A stretch of 64,000 nucleotides of DNA from Tricholoma matsutake (taxonomy: Eukaryota; Basidiomycota; Agaricomycetes; Agaricales; Tricholomataceae): contig AP026549.1 in NCBI GenBank assembly GCA_026075535.2, forward strand, positions 3,906,001 through 3,970,000, given 5' to 3'. Positions 47,124-58,862 of this stretch are shown here, piece after piece. Below the pieces are notes generated by a model that saw nothing but the letters and a program-made list of their open reading frames with translations, did not search any database and had not been told where the DNA came from. Numbering within the stretch: the stretch's first letter is position 1; each line of letters starts with the position of its first letter. The translations under genes and the position numbers were made by a program.

Positions 47124-47879
47124 ACCATAATATGCTCTTTCCAGGTGCATTTCATAAGGGGAAGGCTTAGGTATGCAAGTAAGTGACCACCTCTCCTCCC
47201 TCCCTATGCAGGTCACTGACAGAGAGCACCTTGTCCCCAGCTCTCCCAACATCAGTCCTTGCTTCTACATACATCCATATACCCTCCACATACATTTTTC
47301 TAGCTGTAGATAGTGTACAATCCCAGTAGATGGTACCCTCATTCTGTCACTTCTCCCCATTTCCCTTCCCATCTCATACAGCACCCTCCCCATTCATGTA
47401 TTTAGTTATTAATATGAATATACAGCCATAGACATGCATTACAGACACCCCCAAACAAAGAGAAGAGACCCCCTCCTCCTCTCAACCAGGGAGAGTGCTT
47501 GTTATGGGTTAAATATAGCTGTAAAAGCGAAAACAATTGCTTATTAACACTATATGTACATACATAAGTGTTATCTGGCAAAAAAAGCGAAGGGAAAGGG
47601 CCAGGAATGAGTGGAATAGCATGCTCATCATCGGGGATGATGAGCACAATGTTAGCCGAGACTGGCGCATGTTGATCAACCGTGGGAGATGGTGATCGGG
47701 TGGTAATCAGGGGGGGAACATATCCATCACTATTCTTAGGCTTGTATTGTGGGAAGGTCAGGTGATGATTCTTCATTGAAGGTAATATTACATAATTACT
47801 GATTCAGGCACTGTCAACTGCCGTACCCACTGCCTCAAAGGCAGTTGAGTTTCAACTGCCTTAGGTTTTGCCCATGGTG
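47124..47879 (-). repeat. Right terminal inverted repeat arm
   Basis: It carries a minus-strand open frame (47776-47402; 'HHLTFPQYKPKNSDGYVPPL', 'SANIVLIIPDDEHAIPLIPG') that remains open here but is broken in the left arm. A perfect 10-bp hairpin GCTCATCATC GGG GATGATGAGC lies at 47623-47645. Confidence 0.85.
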
Positions 47880-48690
47880 TGAGTAGTAATAATCATGGCT
47901 GATGAGAACAAGATCAGGCTTTTGATTCATGGGAGCACTGCCAGGTGGTAGATTGCAGGTGCCATGCCACCAGGAGTGCATGACAGTTTGGTTATGTGCA
48001 CCCCCCATTATCTCTCCAACTGAATTCAACCACTCCTGCATGCCTCATTCACTGTATTCCAATTTTTTGAAGGAATTCAAGCTGTGATTCCAGTACCCCT
48101 CTTTGCAAGGGCCCAGAAGACATGATGATCAACCTGAAAAGGCAAATGCTCTGCTGGAAAGAGGCGCTCAATAAAATGGTCAGAAGCTGTGATGACATCA
48201 GACCCCAGCTCTCTTGAAAGAGCAGAGGCTAGCTGACTCAAATGAACATGACTGCCAGGTAGTTGAACAGGTTGCAGAATAAGGGGAGATGCGATAGACA
48301 GGATGGCAGATTCAATGGATGGAATTGCTAGTGCTGAAAGAAATTGTTCTTGGGCAGTAGGCCCAAGTTGTGGGATTGGGGAATGGTGTGTTCATATGGC
48401 AATGGAGGGTTTCTGAGATTTTCTATCTGCATAGCCTTTTGGATGACATTGCCATGGATCAGGCATATCATGAAAGTACTGTGAGCTGAAGCTGTCATAG
48501 GATGTGCTAAGGTCAGTGTTGGGGGTGCTGAAACAAGTGCTGTGGAGAAACATGGTGGGATCATAAAGACCCTGCAATGCATGCTGCATCTTTCCCAGTT
48601 TACCCACAGATTATCAATGAGCATGGTTATCAATATCGATGAAATGACAAAGATATACAAGAAGACAAGGGAGATGTACAGCAAGCAACT
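47880..48690 (-). pseudogene. FunK1 fungal protein kinase, N-terminal part
   Basis: Reading leftward from about 48600: 'MQHALQGLYDPTMFLHSTCF', a TGA at about 48390, then 'LSALAIPSIESAILSIASPL', 'DHFIERLFPAEHLPFQVDHH', then, after a one-base shift near 48040, 'MQEWLNSVGEIMGGAHNQTV' and 'LPPGSAPMNQKPDLVLISHD'. The 'LPGS...KPDLVL' block is the hallmark of the N-terminal part of FunK1 kinases. The frame ends exactly at the right border of the 8.97-kb insertion and resumes at 38909. Together with 37311-38909 it forms one decayed gene. Confidence 0.8.
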
Positions 48691-51484
48691 ACCAGACTCC
48701 AGTCAAGGTAGAAAAAGTGAGAAAGACAATATGTATTAAGAAAGTGACTCTGAAGCACATATCAGTTGAAGTTAGTTTGTGTTGTGCAGTGGCATCATTA
48801 GTAACACTATGTACAAAAAATAACATATCTATTCCTCCTCTGGAACAACCTCAACACTACCTCCCCAGCAAGCCACATCCAAGCCAGGTTTCTTGACAAC
48901 AAAATATTGTGTGGCTCCTCAGAGAATGGCTTGTGGGGGATCATTGCAACCACAGCACAAATTGACTTCACATCAATTTCCTGGTTTCATCATCAGACCC
49001 TTTATTTGTATGTATTTGACTTATTCATGGCTCAAATGGCTCAAATGGCTCAAATGCTCGATTCAAGCCAAACATTCATCAACATAGCAATCAACCAACA
49101 TGTCAGACACCTCTCTAAAGTGTGTTCTCCCAGCCAACATGCATGATGCAACACAACCCAAAAAAAGGGTTAGGGTCAGTCATTATGCGCTCCTATCAGA
49201 CATATATGACATTTCTATTCTAGCCCAGAAAGGTGCAAGCTTGAACACCTGACCATTCAATTTTTGCATGCATTAACCATTCTTGTTAGGACTGTCCACA
49301 TACATGCAACAACTGTGAATCTCTGTCAGGAGCAGGAGGTGCCCTGGGCACACACCAATAAAATTCTAACATCCACAGCAGTTGCCACCCTAACTGCCCT
49401 GGCAACCAATTTCTAACTGGCAAGAAAAAAGACATGACAATTTTGGATAATGCCAATGCCACACCATTCCTGTGAAATTTTTGTGGGTCCTTCCAGAGCA
49501 ACATAGGGGCCATCCAGAAAGAAAGGAGGGGTTCCCAACACTTGAATGGATGACACGATATTTCTCCAGTGTGATGGAAGCATGAATGTGGAAATCTGAG
49601 CAAGAATCCCTGTGGACCCCTGTTCATGGGCCTGAAAATACAAGACCTTGGCAATGTGCAACATACCTAGACTCAAGGGGAAAAAATGATCCCTCTGTGT
49701 TGATATTTTCCTGGGTCAGTCTGATTCTCAGTACATAAATGACATCTCCATGAATCATTCTAGGTTTTGGTTGCAACCAACATCTTGAAGAATAACCAGG
49801 GGTCATCTGGGGAACTTCTCACATTTGAAGACTTTGCCATCCATGTCAATAACCATGACTTTGTCAGGTTCCAAACTTATGATGTCATTGTCATTGATTT
49901 TTCCATGGAGACAGTGTGCATAATTGTGCAATCATTGGAACAACTAGAAACTGACCTTCTTTATGGTCAGGTCACAACTAAAATGGATGAACCTTTGTTG
50001 TAACTTTAACAACCTGATGAAGCTGGTCCCCATATGGCTGCCGCTTTGGGAGCAAGAGTTTCACACTGAAAAATGGCAGCTGGAGGGTGATCTTGATTAC
50101 ATCACAAAGGAGGTTATCCATACAGCACAACCAGCCATACAAAATTCAGTTCCAACTGTAGGCACTAAAACAGTATTGTCTTCATATTTGCCATATCCAT
50201 ATGTGCTTGACTCCTCCAAGATCACACTCATGGGGATGCTGCCATGTGCAACAATTTACAATTGGGTCTCCACCTCCACCCCATGATGGAATCACTACTT
50301 GGTTCTACCAGGAGTACAACCCCCTCATCATGTACACTGGTGAACTGCACATATGGTGTGGCATGGAAGGAGACATTATTCAAAAATGGTATTCCTGTAC
50401 TGAACACTTTAGAAGCTCTGTTTGGAAGTGGAATATCCTTACAATACCTGTCCCACCCTCAAGATGGGGAAACATGTAAGCTTCCATTATCTATTGATGC
50501 AGTTTCACTACTCACAAAATTAATAGGGGCCACCCCAACATAGAGGTAGGCTCAAAAATTTCACTCACCCTGGATGAAAAGAGGCAGGGTGTCAACAACC
50601 TCCATGCATTTGTTGTTGCTACACTCAGTGCTCTCCAAATATTGGAAGCAAAATGGCATGTGATTCCTGCAAGTACCACTAAGTATACATTGGGAAGAGC
50701 TTTCCTAATGAATGTTTGTTTTCTGGATGAAAGGACAGCAGTGGCTGGAAGCAGTTCTTCATAGTCAATTTTTGCAAGCTTTGGGATGTCATATAAACCT
50801 GATAAACTTCATATATTGGTTGCTGGCCATGAGTATTCATTTCTAGCGATTGTAATTTACTAACTTGAAGAAAGTCATTCAATTGGTGGTTTGTGGAAAT
50901 AGCCAGACTTGAATTAATAATCCTGACATCCTTCTTAGGATATGGGGTTTGTACGAGGTAAATGTGTCATTGCTACTGCAAATACTGAAGCCAGGGACAA
51001 AGAGAGATCAGTTATTGTTCTCATTGATCAATGGGACCCATTCTTGCAGTTGTCCATGACCAGATCAGCAGAACATCCAAACTGGAAAATGGGAACCACA
51101 AGGTATGTCGTGTACACATTGTCACAATGACTGTTGTTTTACAAATTGTTTCATTAAGGCCATGCAACAATGTGCTCTTCATGTTCCTTTGGGGGTCATG
51201 CTTGGATTTGTCCTAAGTAGCATGGTGGTGCATGACAGTTGTAATGTCTGGCCTCAGCTGTCATGTTTCCCTTATTCAGGTGGGAAGATAGCTACAATGT
51301 TAGGCTTTCCACCTTCCTCACCAGAAGAGACAATGTTGAACTTGGGTAATATTAGGCAGGTCATGACAGTTTAGTTGGTGGAATCCCCCTGAATCTAGAT
51401 CTATGTTTTTAAACCACCACTGCACAGAGGTATACTGCTACTAGCCTAGTAGTTCAAGTTCAAAAAAAAAAGTTGCAATTGCAG
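48691..51484. other. Stretch with weak ORFs only
   Basis: Plus-strand frames 49767-50003 ('FVRFQTYDVIVIDFSMETVC'), 49963-50286 and 50244-50543 ('LPLSIDAVSLLTKLIGAT') and a Cys/His-rich frame at 51105-51374 ('HCHNDCCFTNCFIKAMQQC') look like coding remnants but match nothing I know. A triple ATGGCTCAA repeat lies near 49027-49055. Confidence 0.35.
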
Positions 51485-51489
51485 GTGAT

Positions 51490-51768
51490 TGTAAGCCTGG
51501 AGGTGCTTACATCATCTTATGTCATCTCATTGATACTTGTTTGTACATCATCCTGCTCTGACAAATATAGACTACCACATTTTTAGCAACTACTCTTGTT
51601 GCTTCCCCATTCCCCCTTCCTACTCTCTCATTATTCTACTCTGCTTTTGTATAGACTCTCGCTCCTAATACCACGACATTATCTTGTTATATCCACATGA
51701 TTATTAGTGAGTTGCCTTTTCTTCAGTTTTGTTCCCTTCCATCTTTAGTGTAGCCTTGTCGGTTTCCA
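51490..51768 (+). repeat. 5' LTR of gypsy-2
   Basis: TGTAAGCCTGGAGG to GGTTTCCA, 279 bp. The end is inferred from the 3' copy and the GTGAT duplication. It is followed by a run of T rather than a clear tRNA primer-binding site, which is odd. Confidence 0.85.
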
Positions 51769-52130
51769 CTTTTTTTTTAACAAACGATTAATGTCGTGGT
51801 ATTCACTTACAAACTCTTGATAACAGCAGTCAAACGCTGTCTTGAAAACCTTCCTTTGCAATTCCCCTCACTACTCATAGTAGGGCAAGGGACGCTTTAC
51901 CTTCAAATGCCACCAACACCGCGCTCTCTCCTGCTCAAAATCTTCTTCCCAATGCCGCTGTTTCTTCACAGCCGCAACACTCTGCCTCCATCATAGCAAA
52001 CGACGTGCATATACCTACTCCATGTAACGATCTTGCCTCTGTCGCAGCAAATGACATGCATATAGTCACCATCCCGCTGCCTAAATGATGAAGATGATCC
52101 TCCACTTCCTCTGACAAATATCATATATCA

Positions 52131-53130
52131 ATGTTGCTAAAGAACATGAGTTCAACTCCTTCAATCACCACCTTGAGTCTCAACAACGGAAAGAGACCGA
52201 TGATCTCAGCAGGGAATATGACCCTGGAGATGTTACATCATTTTGAACACCATGCTCATGGTTATCTTCAGAACAAGGATGGACTTGAAGCCAAAAACTA
52301 TGTCGACCATATCATCTACTCATTCGAGGATCCGTTGTTTTCTGATTGGTACCAATCGCAACAGGAAATTCTCTCCAAACTCTCATTCAATGATTTCATG
52401 GTGAAGATCCGAGCACATTGGTTACCAAAACGCTGGCAGCAAGAGCTCGCCTGCAAGGTACGCTCAATGAAGCAAGGGAAAACACCTTTCTCAGAGTTCA
52501 TCGATTCTCTCCGCCACAACAACCTTCTTCTCAAAGGCTCGCAATTTCATTTATCGCCTGCACAACTGCATATGCAAATCGAATCCAACATCTCTTCTGA
52601 GCTCACCACAGTGTTCGATCGATGGAAAGATAACCATGAAAGTTCCAACGATGAAGCTGCCCCTGCTGAGAACGCTGCTCCTCAAGCTAACGCTGCTCCC
52701 CCTGCGAATGCAGCTGTAATGGCTGCTGCTGCGGCTGCTACCGCTGCCTTGAAATCAGAAGAAAGACTCCAGGGTTTCATTGATACCTTGACTAAACTTG
52801 ACCATAAGCTTGTCGAAGACAGAAACACTCGTAAATGCGACACTGAGGACGCAGTGAGAAGCCTGAAGAGATCTAGCTCCACTGTAGGACTCACAGATAA
52901 TGCTAGACGAGCACCATTCGCTCAATCTCAGAATGGTAACTCTTTGCAAACTCAAAACTTGACCTCCACTTCACGACCTCCCAAGTTAACTGATCGAGAA
53001 TGAAAGTACCTCGAAACATATAATGGTTGTAAAAAGTGTCGTGGCTTCTATATGGTCGAAAACCACGCATGCGAGTTTCCTAACGGCGAGGGATACATTG
53101 AACGATCCATGAACATGGTTAACAATGCAC
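52131..53130 (+). pseudogene. gypsy-2 gag
   Basis: A 290-residue frame holds the gag core ('MLHHFEHHAHGYLQNKDGLE', 'QSQQEILSKLSFNDFMVKIR', 'LACKVRSMKQGKTPFSEFID') and an alanine-rich linker. It ends in a TGA at 53001-53003. The same frame continues with a zinc-knuckle-like 'CKKCRGFYMVENHAC' (from 53028), which normally belongs to gag. The TGA is therefore most likely a decayed codon rather than the true gag end, though recoding cannot be excluded from sequence alone. Confidence 0.85.
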
Positions 53131-56100
53131 AAAAACATATCAAACTGCCTGCACTACCTGTTCTGAGAGAAGAACAAACAACGCCTGTTAGCTCCATAAC
53201 CTCTGGGCCTACCCAACCCACCACTGCTCCGCCTGCCCTTCCTGTCACGAGTGTGCTAGGTATGACCGCATACCCTAGCACTGCCATCTACCCCCCCAAT
53301 GAAAGTTCCATTCTGGGTGGGGGTGACAGTGATCTATCCCGTGACTCGAACGACTCGGTAAGCAGCCGCATTCCTTTTTTTACACCTCATCTCGTATGGG
53401 AATGCTTTGTTGATTCCCTGGACACTTCTGCCATATCTCATGTCGAAGTTTCCGCACTGATTGACCATGGTTCTCCTATAGTTCTAATTGAAAAATCGCT
53501 TGTATCTCGCCTCACTCTGCCTATTCGCTTATTACTTCGCCCATTCCCTGTCTCTGGTGCATTTCTCAACAATTCTTTGGGCTTATCAAACGTCGCGTTG
53601 ACCCACTGGGTGAAACTTAAACTGCATGATCGTAACAATTTTTATTCTGCTTGTACCGTTCACGCCCTCGTAGCTCCAAAATTATGCCACCCCATTATCT
53701 TAGGCTTGCCTTTCCTCTCGCATAACAACATCATAGTTAACACATGAAATAGCACAGTTATAGATGAGAAAAATGACTTCGACCTACTACATCCCATACA
53801 ACGCATACTTCCTGAACAAATAGATGTCCGTGAAAGACTCGCACAAGTTAAATTGCATCGAAATCTGATGATACAAGAACTAAAAGTTATCTGTAAAACT
53901 CGACAACCCTTGATCAATGCAAGTTGCAAACATGTGAATGGGCTGGACATCATCGCCTCAATCTGCATTCACGTGGAACAATTAGTGTCGGATGAAAAGC
54001 TGCTTAAGCTGGGTGACCAAATAAAAAAATCATACGTGGACATCTTCAGACCAATCCCTCATGTAGATGAGATGCTGGATTCCATGCTTTGCAAAATTAC
54101 ACTAAAAGAGGCCGGGAGATCAATTATGACCAGAAATTACTTGTGCCCTCGCAAATACTGAGAAGCATGGAGTGTCTTAATTCAACAACACCTAGATGCT
54201 GGACGTATACATCCCTCATCATCGGGACATGCTTCACCTGCATTTTTTAGTCCCTAAAGCAGATGCTGCGGACTTACCATGTTGGGTCAATGATTATTGA
54301 CAGCTGAATAGTAACACAGTCATGGACTGCCACCCACTGCCTCGCGTAGATGATATCCTTGCAGATGCAGGCTATGGCAAAATCTGGAGCAAGCTAGACA
54401 TGATGGACAGTTTCTTTCACACAAAAATGGATCCTGATAGTATTAATTTAATGGCAGTGACAACCCCACTTGGCCTCTACGAGTGGGTGGTAATGCCTCA
54501 AGGATTACGCAACAAGCCACCTGTACACCAGCGTCGAGTGACAGCTGCGTTACACCAATTCCTGGGCATTTTCGCTCACATTTACTTGGATGACATTATC
54601 ATTTGGTCTAATACCCTTGACAAACACACACTTCATGTTAAACAAATCATGGAGGCCTTACAAAATGCACGACTTTATTGCAACGCAAAGAAATCAAAAA
54701 TTTACCTAACGGAATTGATTTTCCTGGGTCATCAGATTTCCCAACAAGGGATTGAAGCGTGTTCTTCTAAAGTAGACAAAATCTTGAACTGGCTGAGACC
54801 GAAAAGGGCGAGTGATGTTCGCAGTTTCTTGGGGCTTGTCCGGTACATTGCCACATTTCTACCTCATCTTGTGGATCACACTAGCATTCTCACCCCTTTG
54901 ACTACTAAGGATTGTGAGAAAAATTTCCCTGCATGGGGCTTACCTCAACAAACTGCTTTTGATGCTATTAAGGCACTGGTAGTTAGCCGCAAATGTTTGA
55001 CGGTCATCAACCACTCAGCTCTGAGCGATAATAAAATCTTCATTACTTGTGATGCGAGCGATTGGCGAACTGGTGCCGTACTGAGCTGGGGACCTACTTG
55101 GGAATCCGCATGGCCTGTAGCATTTGATTCGATGCAACTTAAGGATGCTCAAAAAATTTATCCTGTCCACGAAAAGGAAATGTTATCGATCGTTCACGCA
55201 CTTAAGAAATGGCATTCGGACTTACTGGGATCTCAATTCATAGTATACACTGATCATCGCACTCTTGAAAATTTTGATACACAAAAAGACTTGTCATGCC
55301 GGCAAGCTTGTTGGATGGAGCATGTCTCGCAATTTGATATGACTATATGTTACATCCGTGGTGAGGACAACATGGTTGCAGATGCATTGTCCCACTCACC
55401 ACCTGAAATGCCAGATGAAACACTTGAAGATGTTGACGTTAGTGACTCCCCGTTACGATGGGAGCGGTGGCTGAAAGAACAAAGTTCCTGCAATGCGGTC
55501 CTAACCATCAACGCTGATGAAAGTTTTCTCAGTGATGTTAAAGAAGGCTACAAACATGACAAATTTTGCCAAAAACTTGATAATGTGGCGAACAGTATGC
55601 CTAATGTCCGCAAAATCAATGACCTGTGGTACCTGGGAGACCGCTTGGTCATTCCCCACTTTGGAAGCCTTCGCAAAGACTTGTTTCACCTCGCACATGA
55701 TGTGTTGGGACACTTTGGGGCAGATAAATCTTATGCTAGCATTCAACACTGCTATTATTGGCCTAATATGCGACGAGATCTTGAAACTGCATACATTCCC
55801 GCATGCTCCAATTGTCAACGCAATAAAAGTGGAATGAAAAAAGCAAATGGACTGTTGCACCCACTGCCAATTCCAGAAAAGAGAGGCAATTCCATATGCC
55901 TTGACTTTGTAGGACCTCTGCCTGAAGATGAAAACTACAATTGCATTCTGACTATAATGGACAGACTGGGGTCTGACATCTGACTTATCCCCACGTGAAC
56001 TGATATCACTGCACCACAATTAGCCTTAGTCTTTTTCAATGAATGGTATTGCAAAAACGGCTTACCTTTGGAGTTAATCTCCGACTGTGATAAGTTATTC

Positions 56101-56990
56101 TTATCCAAATTCTGGAAAGCGCTACATGCTCTCACCGGAGTTCATCTCAAAATGTCGTCTGCATATCACCCTCAAACTGATGGTGTAAGTGAACACACCA
56201 ACAAAACATTGAACCAATGTATTCAATTCCATGTTGAGCAAAACCAAAAAGGTTGGGCACGAGCATTACCACTTATCCATTTCCATATGATGAACTCAAT
56301 CAATGGATCAATGGGATTCTCAGGATTCCAGATTCGGATGGGTCGCAGCCCTAGAGTCATTCCCCCTTTAGTACCAGGTACAATTCCTGATGAAACTTCA
56401 GAGGATGCTGCCGCATGGAGTGTTATTGCTTGGATTGAGAGTGACATAGATGAAGCCAAGGATGCCTTGCTTGGCGCAAAAATATTACAAGCTTTCTTTA
56501 CTAATAAATCACGTGGCGAAGAGGACTCATACCTCATTGGCAATAAAGTAATGCTCGCAACCTTACACTGGCGCCGAGAATTTAAGGCTGGAGACAAGTC
56601 AAGAGTGGCAAAATTTTATCCTTGCTTCGACGGACCCTTCTCCATGACAAAAGCTTTCCCTGAAACATCGTCATATTCTCTGCTCTTGCTGAACTCTCTG
56701 AACGTGTTCCCCACTTTCCATGCCTCATTGCTCAAGCGACACATCAATAACAATGCTGAGCTTTTCCCTTCCCACGAACTCGAGCGACTGGGCCCTGTGA
56801 TGACCAAAAATGGACTAGAAGAATACCACGTTGAGAAGATTATCAATGAACGTAAACATGGCCATGGATTCCAGTACCTCATACGATAGTCAGGCTACTC
56901 CGAGAGCGACGACCTGTGGCTACCGCAATGTGAGCTCGAAGATTGCGAGGCTCTGGATCGCTGGAAGGCTGTTAAGGCACAGGGAACATG
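53131..56990 (+). pseudogene. gypsy-2 pol: protease, RT, RNase H, integrase, chromodomain
   Basis: Protease-like 'VSALIDHGSPIVLIEKSLVS' lies near 53450, with DHG where many families have DSG. RT-RNase H-integrase is open from 54322 to 55983: 'YLDDIIIWS' at 54583, 'FITCDASDWRTGAVLSWG', and the integrase zinc region 'HDVLGHFGADKSYASIQH' with 'CSNCQRN'. The integrase core continues after two TGA codons ('SSAYHPQTDGVSEHTNKTLN'), and the C-terminus is a chromodomain ('EYHVEKIINERKHGHGFQYL'). Breaks: TGA at 53745 and 54159, a one-T frameshift near 54243, TGA at 54298, 55981 and 55996, and TAG at 56887 inside the chromodomain Trp. Nearly all fit CGA-to-TGA or TGG-to-TGA/TAG. Confidence 0.93.
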
Positions 56991-57085
56991 GTAGCTTTTT
57001 CCCACTGGGTTTTTTAATGCACCTGCTGTTATGTTGATGTTGGGTTGATTTCCTACTGCCATACAATTCTCTAAGAGTGGGAGGG

Positions 57086-57358
57086 TGTAAGCCTGGAGGT
57101 GCTTACATCATCTTATGTCATCTCATTGATACTTGTTTGTACATCATCCTGCTCTGACAAATATAGACTACCACATTTTTAGCGACTACTCTTGTTGCTT
57201 CCCCATTCCCTCTTCCTACTCTCTCATTATTCTACTCTGCTTTTGTATAGACTCTCGCTCCTAATACCATGACATTATCTTGTTATATCCATGTGATTAT
57301 TAGTGAGTTGCCTTTTCTTCAGTTTTTTTCCCTTCCATCTTTAGTGTAGCCTTGTTGG
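57086..57358 (+). repeat. 3' LTR of gypsy-2, main part
   Basis: It starts TGTAAGCC after the purine tract AAGAGTGGGAGGG (57073-57085) and ends where E2 is inserted. The last few bases of the LTR are at 59449-59463. Confidence 0.9.
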
Positions 57359-57667
57359 AGGTCTTTACACTCCCCCCCATATTCCTATAGGGAATCCGAT
57401 GATTCCGATGATTCCGATCAGAATCCAACCATATTCCAATGTCATTTTCACCAGCCAAATTGACATGAAATGGCACATTTAGTCCTAGTCCAGTCTGATG
57501 TAGTCTGATCAGAGTCCAATTGGACTATCGGAATTTCCTAGGAATTTCCGATCATAGAAATCACATAGGACTAGTCCGAAGTTATGCTAAGACATCAGAC
57601 AACTTAGGATTCCAATAGGAATGAAAGCAGCCTTGCTTAGTAATATAGTATGAAAAATTAAATGCAC

Positions 57668-57745
57668 AGATGAGAATTGAACACTTGACTACAGAAGATT
57701 ATGTAAGCATAAACTGACAACAATACCATTAGGCTAAACAATCAT
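57668..57745 (-). ncRNA. tRNA-like Pol III promoter module, left end of E2
   Basis: On the minus strand, TAGCCTAATGG (57726-57736, A box) precedes GTGTTCAATTC (57674-57684, B box). It points toward the left terminus. Its sequence differs from the left module of E1. Confidence 0.55.
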
Positions 57746-58862
57746 TACAGGTAAGTGATCATACTACACTACATACCATTTCTGTGGGTGTGATGACAAA
57801 GCACATAGCCGCATCATCACACCTGCCAGCTCATCAACTCCTCCCACCACCACCAACGATGACAAGCACGCCACCTCCATCCCCCCCACCTCAACCACCT
57901 CAACCCAGCAACTCCCACCACTCCCACTTCACCCCCATCTCTAGACGAGCCCCCAAGACCAGAAACGACTGGTTTCGATGCCGAACAACGCCCAAACAAT
58001 GCAATCGTCATTTGGGCCATAGTAAGTTTTTTGTTTCATTCATTTTTTACTTTTGTAAACTAACTAATTCATTTTTTTTGTTTCTAAGTTCTAATCTACA
58101 TGAGTAATGACAGACTGATGCGAGCCAAACCCACACCCAACAACACCCCTGGCAACCCCCCTCCTCCCCATCAAAACGGGATGTGAGGGTATCGATCATG
58201 GTCAGGAGCATGGGGAGCAACACCAGGAGACCCCAGAAGGGGAATACCCACCCGGTAAGCACCACCCGACCCCTCCCCTCGAGCCACGTCACTGATGAAC
58301 CGACAATGCACCCACCCCACGCCTATGAGCTGCTGCTCGTAGGGTGGATCATGAGTGCATGGACCCCCCACGACACCAATGACATCCAGCACCCCCCATC
58401 ACTGCTGTGAGTGACTGCTCATGGGGTGTATATGGGGTGCGAGAACATGGGAATGGCCTGGAGGGATGACAACAGCACCAAATGACACGCCTACAAGCAG
58501 CTGCCCATAGGGTGGTTCATGGGTGCAGATGATGAGGGGGATGAACGACAAGGGTGACAAAATGACAAGGGGAAAGGGAAACGACGACCAGAAGGGGAGA
58601 CGATGGACAAATGCCACCACCAACATACGATGCACCACCACCAGCCTCGCGAGCAACTGCTCGTGGGGTGGACGGTGGGTGGAATGACAAGGGAGGGGAG
58701 ACAAGGGAGGGGAGGGAAGCCACGGGGGAGGGGAGGGAAGCCACGGGGGAGGGGAGGGAAGCCACGGGGGAGGTGAGGTGAGGGAGGCGAGACACGATGG
58801 AGATGAGAGGGAGGGGAAGCGACAGGACAGGGCTGACAAGACAGCCAACGTGATGCACCACC

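Larger units (their letters stand above)
38910..47879. mobile_element. 8.97-kb insertion with ~730-bp terminal inverted repeats, splitting FunK1
   Basis: The left arm (38910-39637) and right arm (47124-47879) are inverted copies with only scattered differences. Outer ends read CACCACGGGCAAAACC (left) and CACCATGGGCAAAACC (right, inverted), and TGA flanks both (38907-38909 and 47880-47882). Deleting the insertion plus one TGA joins FunK1 in frame on the minus strand ('KPDLVLISHDYYYS' to 'LLDS'), so both borders are firm. A 3-bp duplication and a CAC start are reminiscent of CACTA-like or Harbinger-like elements, but arms this long are unusual there, and no transposase was found. Later insertions inside include a 139-bp MITE, an E5 relic and a chromovirus. 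Confidence 0.88.

Noticed and set aside
53001..53003. Programmed stop-codon readthrough between gag and pol of gypsy-2
   Set aside because: The same element has at least six other nonsense codons of the same decay type, so this TGA is most simply another decayed codon.
58648..58664. The GAGC hairpin as a known self-cleaving ribozyme (hammerhead, twister)
   Set aside because: The conserved cores of those ribozymes could not be found around the motif; only a stem, loop and GGGTGGA are constant.
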